Counted from the first letter of the stretch, positions 21,275 through 32,379 are shown. The stretch: DNA of 64,000 bases from Tetracentron sinense (GCA_015143295.1 CM026573.1:7118434-7182433); one strand, 5' to 3'. Program-made: numbers and translations. Notes: generated from the sequence alone by a model not told the origin.

Positions 21275-22880
21275 TAATTTCCAAGGGGGCATGATTGGGG
21301 AGAGGGGCCTGAGTGATGTCAGTGTTCCCCAGTGCAAAGCAGATCTTCTTGGTCTCTAACAAGTCCTGAATAGCATGCTTTAGATCGTAGCATCTATCTG
21401 TAGGATGCCCTAACGTCTAATGATATCCACAATGCTAATCTATGTGTTAGCTCTTCGGAAGATTGGTTGGTGGAGGTTGGGGCTCCTTCAATGTGACCAG
21501 TTTCTTGCCCACAAAAAATGGGAGAAACTCTGTCAAGGGATATGGGATTAGGATGAATGACCGATTTTTCTTCTATTTAAAAGGCATCTGGTGGGAGAGG
21601 AGTCTTCCTTGGTTCTGCTGAGTTTGCTGGGGCTGTCGAGGTTGTCAGGGCAAATTGGGAATCCGAACGGGTATAGTTGCGATCATCTGCCCATCTTCTT
21701 CTTTCTTTTTGTTGTCTCTTCTTGGATGTAGAGGAGTACGGGAAGAAGATGCAACCTTTGATCCCTGAAACATGTCGAATGATCCGCTGTCACTCATCGT
21801 TGTCTCGATCCTGGCACCGCACTTGACCATTGTGCTGAAATCAGAGATAGGTTGGGCCAGCAGGAGAGTTTTAAGCGGATGCTTGAGGGTGCGGAAAAAA
21901 GTTATCACCAACTCTTCTTCTACTAGAGGGGTGTTCATTTTTCCAGTCATTTCCCTCAATCGAACTGAGTATTCGATGAAGGTCTCATTGTCCCTCTAAG
22001 ACATTCTCTCCAAATCTGCCCTCTACGGGACCAGATCAACATTGTAAGAATATTGGGCAACAAATGTCTCGCACAGGTTCTCCCATGTTAGAACCCTGTT
22101 GGGGTCCACTTTGGTAAACCACTGTAGGGCTGCCCCTTTCAAGCTCTTTTGAAATAGTTGTACCAACAATTTGTCCCCATGTTCGAGTTGGAATAACTCT
22201 CCGCGGTAAGCCCTTAGATGTGTCTCAGGACATCCATTCCCACTGTACTTCTCAAAGTCGGGTATCTTGAAGTCCTTGGGTAGTTGAATTTCAGGATGTA
22301 TGCCATGTGTCCCTGAAGTTGGTAGACTTGCGGGATCCCTGAGTTGTCATCACCAGCTCCTCTAGTTTCTCAATTCTTTCCCGGTATGCATTCGGGATTT
22401 GAGCAGAACTTGAAGATACGTGGGCAGACCCTGTATGAGGTTCACCGCTAGCCCTGGCCTCTTCTTCCTCGAACTGGTCTATGATGGGTGGTGAATTATG
22501 TTGAGTAAGTTCGGGTTGGATTAGCGGAGGAGGGATGTTGAAGGTGAATTCCGGCCGTTGTTGGTTTGATGGTGGGGGGATGTTGAGGGTGAATGATGGT
22601 TGAGCAGGTGGTGGTGTAATATTGATAGTAGGTAGTGATGAGATAAGGTTGGAAGTAGATAGTGGATTGGGTTGTGATGGCCTTGTTACCTTGGCCAGTT
22701 GAGAGTTGGAGGAAGAGAGGGCATGTGTCACTGCCTTCATAAAATCCTAGATAATGCTTTTCAGATCTTCAATGTTCTGAGCGTTCTCCGCTAATCTTGT
22801 TTCAAAATCCAGGACTTGAGGTTGTCATGTCGGGGTGTCAGAGTCAATCTCTTGGCCGTCTCGAGGGTCCATGCTGCAGG
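21275..22880 (-). pseudogene. Gag of the gag-only element, with stops
   Basis: On the minus strand the N-terminal part (22291-22870) has a DFETRLAENAQNIEDLKSII helix, KAVTHALSSSNS, a proline-rich stretch (FTFNIPPP), IIDQFEEEEARA and AYRERIEKLEELV. The core has the helix with REMTGKMNTPLVEEELV and ISDFSTMVKCGARIE. The C-terminal end has a HCGYH-x5-GHPTDRCYDLKHAI zinc segment and LPNHAP. This is the gag plan of Tat elements, but protease and pol do not follow. In-frame stops occur near 22823 and 22757 and elsewhere, so the present copy is dead. Confidence 0.8.
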
Positions 22881-23890
22881 AGTTGGCCAAGTATCAACTG
22901 TATTTGCTCTTCAGATATGTGCTCGACTCAGGGTCTGCTCCTAAAAAGAGGGACGGGTATGGAATAAGAACCGAGATAGATAGGAATGGGGAAGATTGGA
23001 AAGCATGCAAATGCCTTAACAGAGTCTAGTTGACACAGAGACAATGCCCCTGGTCTAGAAATTGGGATGACATGCAGGAGGGGGGATTTTTTATTTTGAT
23101 TTTCTGATTTTTTTTTTAAATTTTCTTTTGTTTTGAACAAGATATGACATGACAGATGTGGCCTGATAGGGTAAGCGGAAAGAGATTCGTTGTACTAACT
23201 TGGGTTGTTGGTAATCAGGGCCTACTGGGCCAAAGTTGAAGCGGGTTAATGGGCTCACCCATTGCAACTTAGGATTTAAACCTCATATGTATGTTTGGAG
23301 ATAAGGTAAGGTGTATTTTATTACAAGCACAACGAAAGGCTCAGTACATGCCTCCTGGATGGGTGTTTATCTCGATAGAGTGCCCTGATATTCAACCATG
23401 GTTGGGGGACAGGTATAAGGTACAAGCAAATTAGGGTTTAGAATATCCCTCCAGGTGGGCTGCTTGTAAACTATACCCTAGCCTAATTTATATGTATGCA
23501 TGTTGGTGTAATACAGGGTGTTCCTAAAAGGTTTATAGTCACTTAACATCGTATATAAGACTCCTAGGTATATAACATACCTGAGACGATTGGTGTAAGC
23601 GGGAGCGTTCAAAATCGTTTCTTGAGGGTAATCACTCAACATGTGTAATTTCGCAGACCTCCAAGACTTTTAAGCCTCTGTCACTGAGGATAATCATCCA
23701 GCAGTCGTAAGCGTAATAAGCCTGATTATGGGTAAATGAGTTATTACACTATCATGTTATGTATAAAATGCACTGTACAAGAAACACCCAAGAGATATAA
23801 AGAATTAACACTTGGCTAAATACTTAGACATTTTAAATACTTTTGAGATTAATTTGACTTAAGTTTAGGTTCCGACTTAAACCTTACAGT
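22881..23890 (-). other. 5' leader of gag-only element
   Basis: Between primer site and gag. The part near 23500-23740 matches leaders at 8160-8370 and 54290-54540, including CTGAGGATAATCATCCAGCA and GGAGACT-like blocks around GGTGTAAGCG. No coding frame is supported. Confidence 0.6.
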
Positions 23891-23891
23891 A

Positions 23892-23907
23892 CCCAGCAGA
23901 GTCGCCA
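23892..23907 (-). promoter_or_regulatory. Primer binding site, Tat/Ogre type
   Basis: The minus strand reads TGGCGACTCTGCTGGG, four bases inside the LTR end at 23912. This is the best-preserved primer site of the three Tat-type elements here. Ogre-type elements use an arginine tRNA primer with this sort of sequence. Confidence 0.85.
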
Positions 23908-23911
23908 GAGC

Positions 23912-26180
23912 TGTGAGAATGAGATTTTCCTACCCACTTTGACAATGGTTTGACTTCAGAGTCGTCACTTATTCATTCTAAGGGATAAGTCCCGAGTGAT
24001 TTGTTTTGGATAAGGACTTATAGTCTATAAGAGATTAGGGTAAGCGGTTCGATTAAGCATCGGGAAAGGTGTTAGGCACCACAAGGCCCCCATTTTACAA
24101 ATGATTACCTACTCCCTAAATTTAAGCCAATTTAATCTCGAAATTAATTAAAATATCTAAGAGTTTAATCAAATGCTAATCTAAGAAAGATCGAAAGGTA
24201 GATGGGCTAGGGTCGAACCCGAGTTGGGTTGGCTACATACTCACTTTGGGATGAGATCAGACCGAGCGTAGTTTTGGCAAATGAACCCATGCCAGGGTTA
24301 GGGGTGTGTGTGTGTGCATAGGATAGCAAAGGGTCTAGCCTGGAAGCTAGGGTTTAGTTGACCGAGTTGGTCAAATGCAAAATTGGAATCTAACCGTAGT
24401 TAAAATGGGTTTGATCATGATTAATGGTTAACCATTGCTAAGGTTTAGTCAAAATTGGGCCTAGTAGGCCGAGATTGGGCCCGGTAGACGAAAATCGGAT
24501 TTAACCGAGGTTAGGTTTGCTAACTAGGGTCAAATGGATAGTTAACCATGGTTAGGGTTACTAACCAAGGTCAAAAGGCAAGCAAGTCATCATTTTGGTC
24601 TTTTTGGATTTTTATATTTTTTTGGGATATTTCCAAGAGTTAGGTAACTTAACCATGGTTAAATGCTAACCGGGATTAGGTTAACTCCAGTTAAGATACT
24701 GGTCAAGTCAGGCTGTAAGGCCCAGAAAATATAGCCAGGGCCTACTACCAGCCTAGGCCTTGTGCAAGGCCTTGTTTGAGTAAAATAGGGAATGGTGGTA
24801 ATTGCTTTACCGCCATTCTCAATACAGTGTATATTGAGAATGACGGTAGAGAAAATGGCGCAATTCCTGGTTTTATAGGAATAGGGTGGGCTCAGGGAAG
24901 AGTTCAAGGGTATTGCCACGTGTCCTGGGCCTAGTATGGGCCCTAGACTTGGTCCACAGTAGGCCCATAAAGGCCACAAAATCACTATTTTAAAAGGTCT
25001 ATAATGTCGGTAGAACCATTACCGACATTATGGGTAGTTTCCTATTTTATGCAATTTAACCATAGCTAAGCAAACCCCCATAGCCTGCAAAGATCAGGGA
25101 GGTTAGATGGGAGTCTCAAGAACCTAAAATAGGCCTTGGAATGGACCAGGGCCTCACCATTTGCGGTATAGAACCTCTGCAACAAAGAAAGCCAAAATGG
25201 CGGTAGTTACTCTACCGCCATTAATGATTTTTCTCAAAAATTACAAACCCAGTTACTGGACTGTACCACGATGCATCCAAGGAGTTCTTTATGAACTAAA
25301 AACTCCCCAAAAAGCTTGTGGGATGATGGTAGGGTTTGTGCACTATATGTGAAAGTTGGGAGGTTCATGGGGTTCCCATTGCCTATAGAAGAGGCAAGGG
25401 AACCCTCCTACACCGAATCTACTGAGCCAAGACCCCCTGGAAAGGACCAGGGGTTTACATATGCTTAAGAAATAGAAAGAAAGGGGTAGGGAGGGTCCCT
25501 ACCTTGTTGGAACGCCTTTAACAGGGGGTGGGGTTGGCTGTCCACGGTGGTGCAGGGTGGTGGCAATGCAACTAGGAGTTAACTCTTCGGATTTTCAGGA
25601 GTTTGGGATGTTCTAAGGCTTCTGGGGATTTTGAATACGCATAGGGGTTCCCTAGGGAGGTTTTTCAGTCCTTTATGGCTGTGGGGGCAACTGGTTTTTA
25701 TAGGAGAAGCTCTTTAGGACATGATGGGGATAAAGGAAAAGGTAGGGAAGGCGGTTGGACCTGGTGGGGGTCGAGTGAGGGTCTTGAGATGATGGTGGAG
25801 TGTGTAGGGGGTCTGTAGGGCATGCAAACTGAAACCCAGATAATGACGGTAGATGATATACCGCCATTGCCAAAATAGACCAAATGCTAATTGCTGGTAG
25901 ATCATCTACCGCCAATATGAGATTTTTTTATATTTAGGCCTGGCCCATGCACACCTAGGTAAGAGGGGTGGGTTTTAAGGTTTTTGGGTTTAGGTCTTAA
26001 CCCTGATCTTGGCTTGGGTCTATACTTGGGTTTTAGACTTAACCTAGGGTATAACTAGGGTTAAGGCCATGGTTAGGGTTTGGGTTTAGTCTAGGGTTTG
26101 TCCTATGGTTAGGTTGAGTTAACCATGGCTAAATTGATTAACCAGGGTTAAGAAAGGGGTGTAAAAATAGGGTGTGTACA
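23912..26180 (-). repeat. 5' LTR of gag-only element (right)
   Basis: The plus strand starts TGTGAGAATGAG and ends TAGGGTGTGTACA, followed by the GATTT duplication. It aligns along its length with the left LTR. Hairpins are at 24790-24818, 24807-24849, 25001-25031, 25196-25222, 25842-25868 and 25891-25915. Several are kept as hairpins although bases differ from the left LTR (see 17733-17746 against 25842-25868). Confidence 0.9.
25693..25703 (-). promoter_or_regulatory. LTR TATA-like promoter element
   Basis: The minus strand reads CTATAAAAACC about 480 bp from the 5' end of the LTR. It would place U3 at about 450-500 bp. The left LTR has the same word. No other core promoter feature was defined. 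Confidence 0.5.
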
Positions 26181-27865
26181 GATTTTTCCCAAGTTAATTA
26201 CTCAACTAAGGTTAAAGGGAGCTAACTAGGGTTAAGTTTAACCTAGTCAAAGTCCAGGGGCAGGTTAGGTTCTGAAGGGGGCCAAAGAGGTATGCAGGGC
26301 CTAGACTGGCCTCCTAAAAGGTCTGGGCCCATTACAAGACCCATTTATAGATATACTAGAATTGGCGGTAATCTCAGTATCGCCAATTCCAGTTCTTCAC
26401 AAAATTAGAATGTCGATAACTGGACTATTGCCAATTTCAGGCTCTTTTGGAAGATGAGTTTGCACTAGTGGAATGGGCAAACGGAAGGCTTGGAGGTCTC
26501 ATAAGGACCTTGGGTTAGGTCCTAGGGTGAGCCAACAATGTGGTTTTTATCATGGAAAAATAAACCCCAGAATGTCGGTAGACACAATACTAACATTCTG
26601 GGTCTCTTCCAAATTTTCGGCAAATTAACCATGGCTAGGGGTCTAGTAGGCTTGGCATGGTCAAGGGTGATATGGAGGGACCCTTGGGTTCGAACCCAGG
26701 TTTTGGACACGACCAGAGATCAAAAGAAAAAGGAAAGGGGGCATTGTTTTGGGAAAAATTCAGAATGGCGGTAAACGCAGTACCGCCATTTTGGTCTTCT
26801 TCCACATTCTACACTTTTACCTTATGGCTTTAGGTCACAACACTTCTAAGAGCATCCTTATGAATTTAAGGAGCCCTGAAAGGTCAAGAGGATTTCTGAA
26901 CCCATTTTCTATTTACTCATAAAAGAGGGGAAGGACTTTCTCTTTTGGAGGGTCCCATACCTATGGAAGAGATAAGGGGGCCTCTATACTTAGATTCAGT
27001 AGCAAATGAATGCTCCTAGAAGTGGACTAAGAGTATTCCAATGATGATAAAAACAAACAAAATTATTAGAATGGGAAGGAAGTGTCCTCCCTTATTTTCA
27101 ACTCCCGAAAGCTGATAGAGGGGCGGTCGTGTATGAGTGACCTTATAAGGGAGGGAGACCAGGGTCTTCCCTCAAGCTCAACTCAGCACAGGGGCCTCTG
27201 AGATTCCTAAGCCTGAGGGATATGGGGTTTCGGATTCACCAGGTGTTTTAAAAGTTTTCCTACTGGATTTTGGCATGGGTTTAAGTTTGGACAAGGGGAG
27301 TACTTATAGAGTTAGGAGTGCAAGGGTAGGTTTGTAAATCGAATGAAGGTAGTTGGGTCAAAAAACATCCACTGGGAGTCAACCTGGAGTGCTCAGGAGG
27401 GCTAGAACTCAGTTCTGCGCAAAAATCTGGAATGGTTGTAAAGCCAATACCGCCATTCCCTGGCTAGGCCAAAATGGAAATGGTTGTAATGATTTTACCG
27501 CCATTCTTGAGGTTTTCTCAGAAATGGGCCTAAATAGTCTAGGGAGACATTGTAGCCTTTTCACAAAAAATGTAATGTTGGTAATCTCTTTACCGACATT
27601 ATTACAATTTTTCAAATTTTGAATTTTTGCGGCCAAGGTTAGTTAAAGTCTGTGTGCCCATGGGGTATCTGGAATAGGCCCTGGGGCTCTAGGTTTTGTT
27701 TTAACTGGGCCCATGGTTAGTTTTAGTGTTGTTTTATGGCTAGGCTGGATTGAGTCAAGGTTAAGTTAGGGTTAGGCCTAGGTTAGGATTAATGTTAGGT
27801 TTAGGATTAGGGTTAGGATTGGAGCTTGAGAGAGAGGGTAGGGCTGTAAAAATTGGGTGCTTATA

Positions 27866-28278
27866 ATGCTTATCCTAAATATGGTAAGTAGAAGATATCT
27901 TAATAGGGTATTTGTTGGTGCAGTAATGTGAAAGGGGGTTAGGAATGAGAATATGAGGGCTTTGGGAAGCCGGTGGGTGTGGGTGAGCATCTGCGTGATA
28001 ATAGGAGTGTTGACAAAGGGAAAAATAGTCTAATGAAAGGTCACCTATTGGAAATATAAAGACGCCATGTGGGTATGTGAAGGCAGTTGTATCCATAGTG
28101 TCATGCCTATATCCAAGGAGCAAATCTCGGGGCCTGTTTTCTTGCCATGTGCCCCCTATTGACTCCCTTTAACTATGGTCAAGATTCACTCACCCTTAGG
28201 GTTCACCCATCTACCCTTGGTTTTTAGAAAAAAAAATTACCACAAGGGTTAACAAAATTTAACCATAATTCATGGGAA
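27866..28278. other. Copia LTR remainder and half of a foldback-type repeat, copy A
   Basis: After the ATGCT duplication the copia LTR resumes. From about 28145 there is a single arm of the repeat family described at 33921-36397 (CTCCCTTTAACTATGGTC, AGATTCACTCACCC, TAGGGTTCACCCATC). No gene seen. Copy B matches at 59875-60280. Confidence 0.55.
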
Positions 28279-29865
28279 TTAAAAGGTGCTTTGTGAGAGC
28301 GAGGAGCAATAGTTCGCTCGTTGCCCATGGAGTGAACTATTGCTCAACCAAGAAACACCCATCGTAAAGAGCGAAAGAAGCTTGTGAGAGTTATAGGGGC
28401 GAAGGAGAGGAAAACGCTCACATCCAAAATCTTTAAGAATATTGTAGTTTGGAGGGTGACCAAGAAGACATTCAAAAGGAGTTTTATTCTTGATGATAGG
28501 TGAAGGAAATCTATTAATGAGAAACACAGTAGATTCAAAGGTGGCATCCCAAAAAAAAATTTTGAACAGAGGAAGTGGCCATTAGAGTTAGGCCAGTTTC
28601 AACAATATGTTTGTGTTTTCTCTCAGTGATGTCATTTTGTTCGGGCATATAATGTTGATCTAAATTTACATAAATATAATTAAATAAATATTTTAGGATC
28701 AATTTCAAAAGAACAAGGAAACTGAAATAATAGAATAAGAACTTATAGAATTTCCAGCAAGTTGAAATAGCAATAAACAAGAAGAAAATAGCAAATCCGA
28801 GCCCTGTGAATCACAGTTTCCTTAAAATGAATTTACTCCCTCGGTGCTTAAGGTTAAAGAGTAATCGTTTCTCAAGATAGAACGGATTTTGGTTCTGTAG
28901 AAGCAGCACTACAATCTGCAGAACCCAACAAACCGATCAAAGTATGTACTCGAACAACAATGATAAGGAGAGAGAGAGAGAGATATGCAATTGATTCTTC
29001 AGAAAGGAAAACCGATTCAATGAATGAAGAAATGGGAGTCTATTACATAGACTCCCTTGTGTCTGTTCGAACTGAGATGACTTTCCCGAAGAGACACTAA
29101 AACAGATAGAAAATTCAGTTATCGAAACACCAATGGACACCCAAGCTCAAAACCCATATCCATACCCATATCTAATCTGGTCAAGCGGGTCGCAATCTTG
29201 GTTTCTTTGTCGAGTCAATTCTCATTCACCAACATATGGTAAATCCCTTATCGGGTCAATTTTTTTTTTCCAACATATAGGAACATGAAAGATGATGGAT
29301 AATGGCATGAGTAGCAAGAAACTGAATTTAAGAAATTCACCATCCCCATCAATGTGTACGTAGGGACTTTATTTTGGTGCCAAATTGATTTTCAAACATT
29401 GATTGATACAAATGAATGTTTTGAGTGCGTCGAATTTTTATACAAGTGGAAAAATCGAAGCGACTGAAAGCATCAACAGAATGAATGTAATAACGATAAA
29501 ATGGGCGCAAGGCCCATAATTCGGAATGGAGAACTTTTAAAGGAGATGAAGCAGCTTGTAAATGAGAGACAAAGGGAAGATTGTGACTTTTTCCCATTTT
29601 ACAAGCACTGCAAAGAGTCATAGACTTTTATTAGTATTACAAGTTTATTTGCAAATAGGAGAAGAAGAATAGTAGGTGAGGCAGGATGCCCCCAAACGTT
29701 TATGCCATATATAGTAGGTGGGGAGGTTAACGTGGACAAGTGACGATCAAAGTCGAAGCGATAAAGACCATCTTTATTCTGCTTTTGCAATAAGAGACTC
29801 CCCGAACAACAACAGTCCTTAACATGAAAAACATGTAGGATAAAATTCAAAGAAAACATCATCAT
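28279..29865 (-). pseudogene. Copia integrase fragment, copy A, interrupted
   Basis: Minus-strand pieces from right to left are: CSACKMGKSHNLPF (zinc/GAG-pre-integrase end), LHSELWALRPF and YYIHSVDAFSRF (start of the DDE core, first Asp region), then after the 28653-29275 insertion MPEQNDITERKHKHIVETGL (the PxQNxxxERKxRH block with the catalytic Glu region), FLINRFPSPIIKNKTPFE and FGCERFPLLRPYNSHK. This is the standard Ty1/copia integrase order. The frame is broken by the insertion and by several frameshifts. Confidence 0.85.
28653..29275. repeat. Solo LTR (623 bp) inserted in copia integrase, copy A only
   Basis: Ends are TGTTGATC at the left and TTTCCAACA at the right (TG...CA). It is flanked by TATAA (28648-28652) and TATAG (29276-29280). 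Copy B has the uninterrupted site GGGCATATAGGGAC at 60642-60655. It includes a GA-repeat at 28969-28981 and a short inverted repeat around GACTCCCTT/AAGGGAGTC-like words near 29035-29062. Family not identified; the size suits a copia LTR. Confidence 0.85.
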
Positions 29866-30503
29866 TGATACAAAATTGAGAGAAAAGCAAGTTCATGACT
29901 ATAGAGGGAACATGTAAAATATTATTTATTTAGAAGGAATGATTGGAAGTATGGAAAGTAGAGGAACCAACATGGGTAATGGGAAGACCAGAACCATTAC
30001 CTATTTTGAGTTTATCAGTCTCTTGGTAATCAGGTTTCATGGATATATAAGTTGCCAAGGTCTACAGTAAGATGGTTAAAGGAGTATGCAATTGGTTACA
30101 GATAGCCCTTGATTTTTATTAATCGTTGTGATTTGTTGATGAATAGTTAGAATATCTAATCGTGTTTGGTGGTCATCACCAGCCTGTGAAGTCATTCTCT
30201 GTTGTATCCCGCTCATTTTTATGAGTCTGTCAGAGATGGTGGCCCAATAGATCAAGCTGTCATGATCTTTCCTAAAAGTACACAAAGTATGATAAGACAA
30301 TTTGAAAAAAAAACTCTCATTAGAGAGGTCTTCAATAGAAGGAAAAAAAAAATAAGAAATTGTAAGGCGTGAGTATAAGAATTTGGGGGTTGTAGAGGTA
30401 TGGAAGAGGAAAGAACTTTTGTTTTAAAACACAATTCACACCTAGCAGATAGTAGCATAATATCTGTCGAAAAGGGAAAAAATAAGAGCTAAGGGTAATA
30501 CCA

Positions 30504-30862
30504 TGAAAAATTACAGTGAATAACTTTAAAAATCTTCTCAATGACTCACCACAACCGGTATTCTATTTAAAATATTTTTTAGTTTCCAAAGATGCATGAT
30601 TAAAATTGCTTACTATAAAGAAAGACTTGATCACCGAAGACTTGATTGAGGAGGATGACGAGGATAACGATTATTCTTTTAAGCCATTGCCATTTATAGT
30701 TAGTGCTAGAGGAGAATCTGGCAAACCAAGACTCTGAACTTAGGCCTAACCAATTACGTGGTTTTAATTAGTTAGTGCTTAAGGATGGTCTGGCTACTCA
30801 ATTCTCTGCACTTAGGCCCCAACCAATAGGGAGGACTTTCACGATAGTGCTCAAATGCCACA
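30504..30862 (-). repeat. Copia 5' LTR, copy A (outer end tentative)
   Basis: Starts TGAAAAATTACAG at 30504, next to the former primer site. The proposed outer end is ATGCCACA at 30862, giving TG...CA ends and about 360 bp, a usual copia LTR size. Copy B (61210-61551) gives the same ends. No target duplication was identified. Confidence 0.5.
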
Positions 30863-31413
30863 TTAATATTTAGCACGTGCATATTCCCCTTCTCTTTACC
30901 GCAAACTCCACCATGAGCATTGGTGGAGCTAGGGGGAAAAAGCGGGCAGCTGCCCCCTAAAGTGTTGAAAAAAAAATTATAAGATAATTAATTAACAGGC
31001 AAAAACCATGGGAAAAAGATTAGAAACTGAAACTCTGGATAATAGGTACTATCAAAGTTGGGCTGCCCGATTGAAAATTCAACCGTGCCAAACAACATAT
31101 GCATTAAATCTGGTAGCCCAACTCTCCAGAATTTTAAATCACTTCCCAACCTTAGGCATAGTAGGGGGGGTGAACTTTTGGAAAAAAAAAAAATACCTTT
31201 AATAATATGGAAAATAGTTAATGTATCCGGGTCCCATTTTGAAACGGAATGGCCAGTCATCATTATTCCACACCCCAATTTTAAATACTCACCTACTCAT
31301 CATTATTCCACACCCCAATTTTAAATACTCACCTACTGTGGTCGAGATTCACTCACTGCTAAGGTTAAGTAATCCAAGCATGATTTTTTTTTTTATTTAA
31401 ATCCAAAATCCTA
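30863..31413. other. Non-coding stretch before the MITE, copy A
   Basis: No gene supported. It contains a GGTGGAGCTAGGGGGAAA motif with GGCAGCTGCCCC, often seen in plant repeats. There is also a direct repeat of about 39 bp (ATCATTATTCCACACCCCAA...) at about 31258-31334 that is single in copy B. A small open frame at 31008-31202 is not preserved as coding. Confidence 0.55.
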
Positions 31414-32107
31414 GGCCCCGTTTGGTTGCACTTCCATTTTCCATTTTCTGTTTTTAAAACCAAAAATTTGAAAATTTTTACACAAAACATGTTTAGTAAA
31501 CATGTTTCTGTTTTTAAAAATTAGTAACAAAATTTTCTGAAAATCAAGGTAACAAAATTTTTTTGTTACCTCTGTTTTTGGAAAATATGGACCCACCACC
31601 ATCCAACAACCCATCACTACCACTATCACTACCACCACCACCGCCACACTACTATCCACCACCACCCACAACCACAATACCACCGCCACCGCCACCTCCA
31701 CCACCCACAACCACAATACCACCACCACCAACCACCACCACCACCACACCACCACCACCCAGTATGCACCGCCACAACCACCACCACAATACTACCACCA
31801 CTACCACTACCCACCACCCACCACACCACCATACCACCGCCCACCACAACCACCCACTATGCACCTCCACACTACCATCACTCACCACCACACAACCCAC
31901 ACCACCACCACCACCACCATCACTCATCACCACACAACCCGACCACCACCATGAATTGAAATTATATAATCATATTTATCAAACATGTTTTTTGTTTTCC
32001 TTTTTTTAAAACAAGTAAAAGTTAATAACACCAAACATGTTTCCTACTTAAAAAAAATAGAAAATAAAAATTCGTTTCCAATTATTTAAATGTATCCAAA
32101 CGGCCCC
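31414..32107. mobile_element. Tourist-like (PIF/Harbinger) MITE carrying a CCA minisatellite, copy A
   Basis: Terminal inverted repeats: left GGCCCCGTTTGGTTGC, right end reads GTATCCAAACGGCCCC. Flanking 3-bp duplications are CTA/TTA here and TTA/TTA in copy B (62051-62053 and 62686-62688). Subterminal sequence is AT-rich with TTTGAAAATTTTTACA and AACATGTTT repeats. No transposase. The TTA target and GG(C/G)C(C/T)xGTTTGG end suit Tourist-like MITEs. Copy B is 62054-62685. Confidence 0.75.
31588..31953. repeat. CCA/CCACAA minisatellite inside the MITE, copy A
   Basis: About 365 bp almost free of G on the plus strand, made of CCACCA, CCACAA, TACCA and CATCA words. All three frames give runs of Pro, Thr and His on one strand and Val, Trp and Gly on the other, so open frames here are by-products of composition. 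In copy B the array (62229-62530) is shorter and arranged differently, a sign of slippage since the duplication. Confidence 0.88.
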
Positions 32108-32283
32108 TTAGCTTTAATTCTTAAAAACAGAGAGTGACGTGAAAAAGATATATTTTTTATTTGTTTACTAAACCTGATTAACATATGCATCTTCTTTTCG
32201 TTGATTAATGGGTAGGTGGCAAGACATACAAGGATTCCTTGTAGAGGTCTTTACAAAGGATCCTGACTCAGAAATTAAATCTC

Positions 32284-32379
32284 TATTAAGGCGGACTAAC
32301 ACTCTTGTAATTAATAACTTGGTGTAATTTCTTAAATTCCTATTAAGCGGACTAGACGCTCATGTAATTAATAAATTGG
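32284..32379. repeat. Tandem pair of about 40-bp repeats upstream of MMP, copy A
   Basis: TATTAAG(G)CGGACTA is followed by AC(A/G)CTC(T/A)TGTAATTAATAA and TTGGT, at about 32284-32323 and again at 32341-32379. Copy B has the same pair starting about 62871. They lie 200-300 bp before the MMP start and could include regulatory sites, but nothing shows this. Confidence 0.6.

Larger units (their letters stand above)
15726..26180 (-). mobile_element. Large gag-only Tat-type retrotransposon, complete, nested in solo LTR
   Basis: Both LTRs are present (15726-18058 and 23912-26180), flanked by GATTT on both sides (15721-15725 and 26181-26185). The empty site is visible in copy B near 58240. On the minus strand the order is LTR, primer site, leader, gag, a 3.2-kb 3' region with minisatellites, polypurine tract, LTR. 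No protease, RT, RNase H or integrase could be found in the 5.85-kb internal region. It must have moved with enzymes from a related element, probably of the Tat/Ogre type seen at 1-12177. The same structure in the element at 37761-55640 shows this is a family, not one deletion product. Confidence 0.9.
15105..27865 (-). repeat. Tat-type solo LTR, copy A, interrupted by the gag-only element
   Basis: The LTR parts are 15105-15725 and 26186-27865 (about 2.3 kb in total). The left end TATGAGCACGGG is a mutated TGTGAGCA; the right end is GGGTGCTTATA, mutated from TTACA. Both lie between copies of ATGCT (15100-15104 and 27866-27870). There are no internal sequences or second LTR, so it is a solo LTR from recombination between LTRs. 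The right part holds seven short hairpins with the GGCGGTA core. A gag-only element is inserted in it at 15726-26180. The same solo LTR, without that insertion, is at 57649-59874. Confidence 0.88.
28279..30862 (-). mobile_element. Second Ty1/copia fragment: LTR, leader and integrase, copy A
   Basis: Minus-strand element with a 5' LTR at about 30504-30862, decayed gag region, and integrase ending abruptly near 28279 where it abuts other repeats. RT and the 3' LTR are missing. In copy A a 623-bp solo LTR splits the integrase. In copy B (60280-61551) the integrase is unsplit but about 785 bp between are deleted. The primer site is lost here (the sequence reads TAATACC) but kept in copy B as TGGTATTAGAGCC. 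Confidence 0.75.

Noticed and set aside
23912..26180. A solo LTR separate from the element to its left
   Set aside because: It directly adjoins a primer site, aligns with the LTR at 15726-18058, and both outer edges share the GATTT duplication, so they belong to one element.
30076..30300. Minus-strand frame with FRKDHDSLIYWATISDRL as a host gene
   Set aside because: It lies between copia LTR and integrase, so it is a decayed part of that element. In copy B it is altered by the 96-bp tandem repeat.
31008..31202. Small plus-strand frame MGKRLETETLDNRYYQSW... before the MITE
   Set aside because: The copy B version differs in start and end, with frame-changing length differences; not under coding constraint.
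31563..32009. Proline/threonine/histidine-rich open frame, extensin-like
   Set aside because: It comes from the CCA minisatellite inside a MITE. All frames on both strands stay open there, and the array differs in length in copy B. No signal peptide or extensin SPPPP motif.
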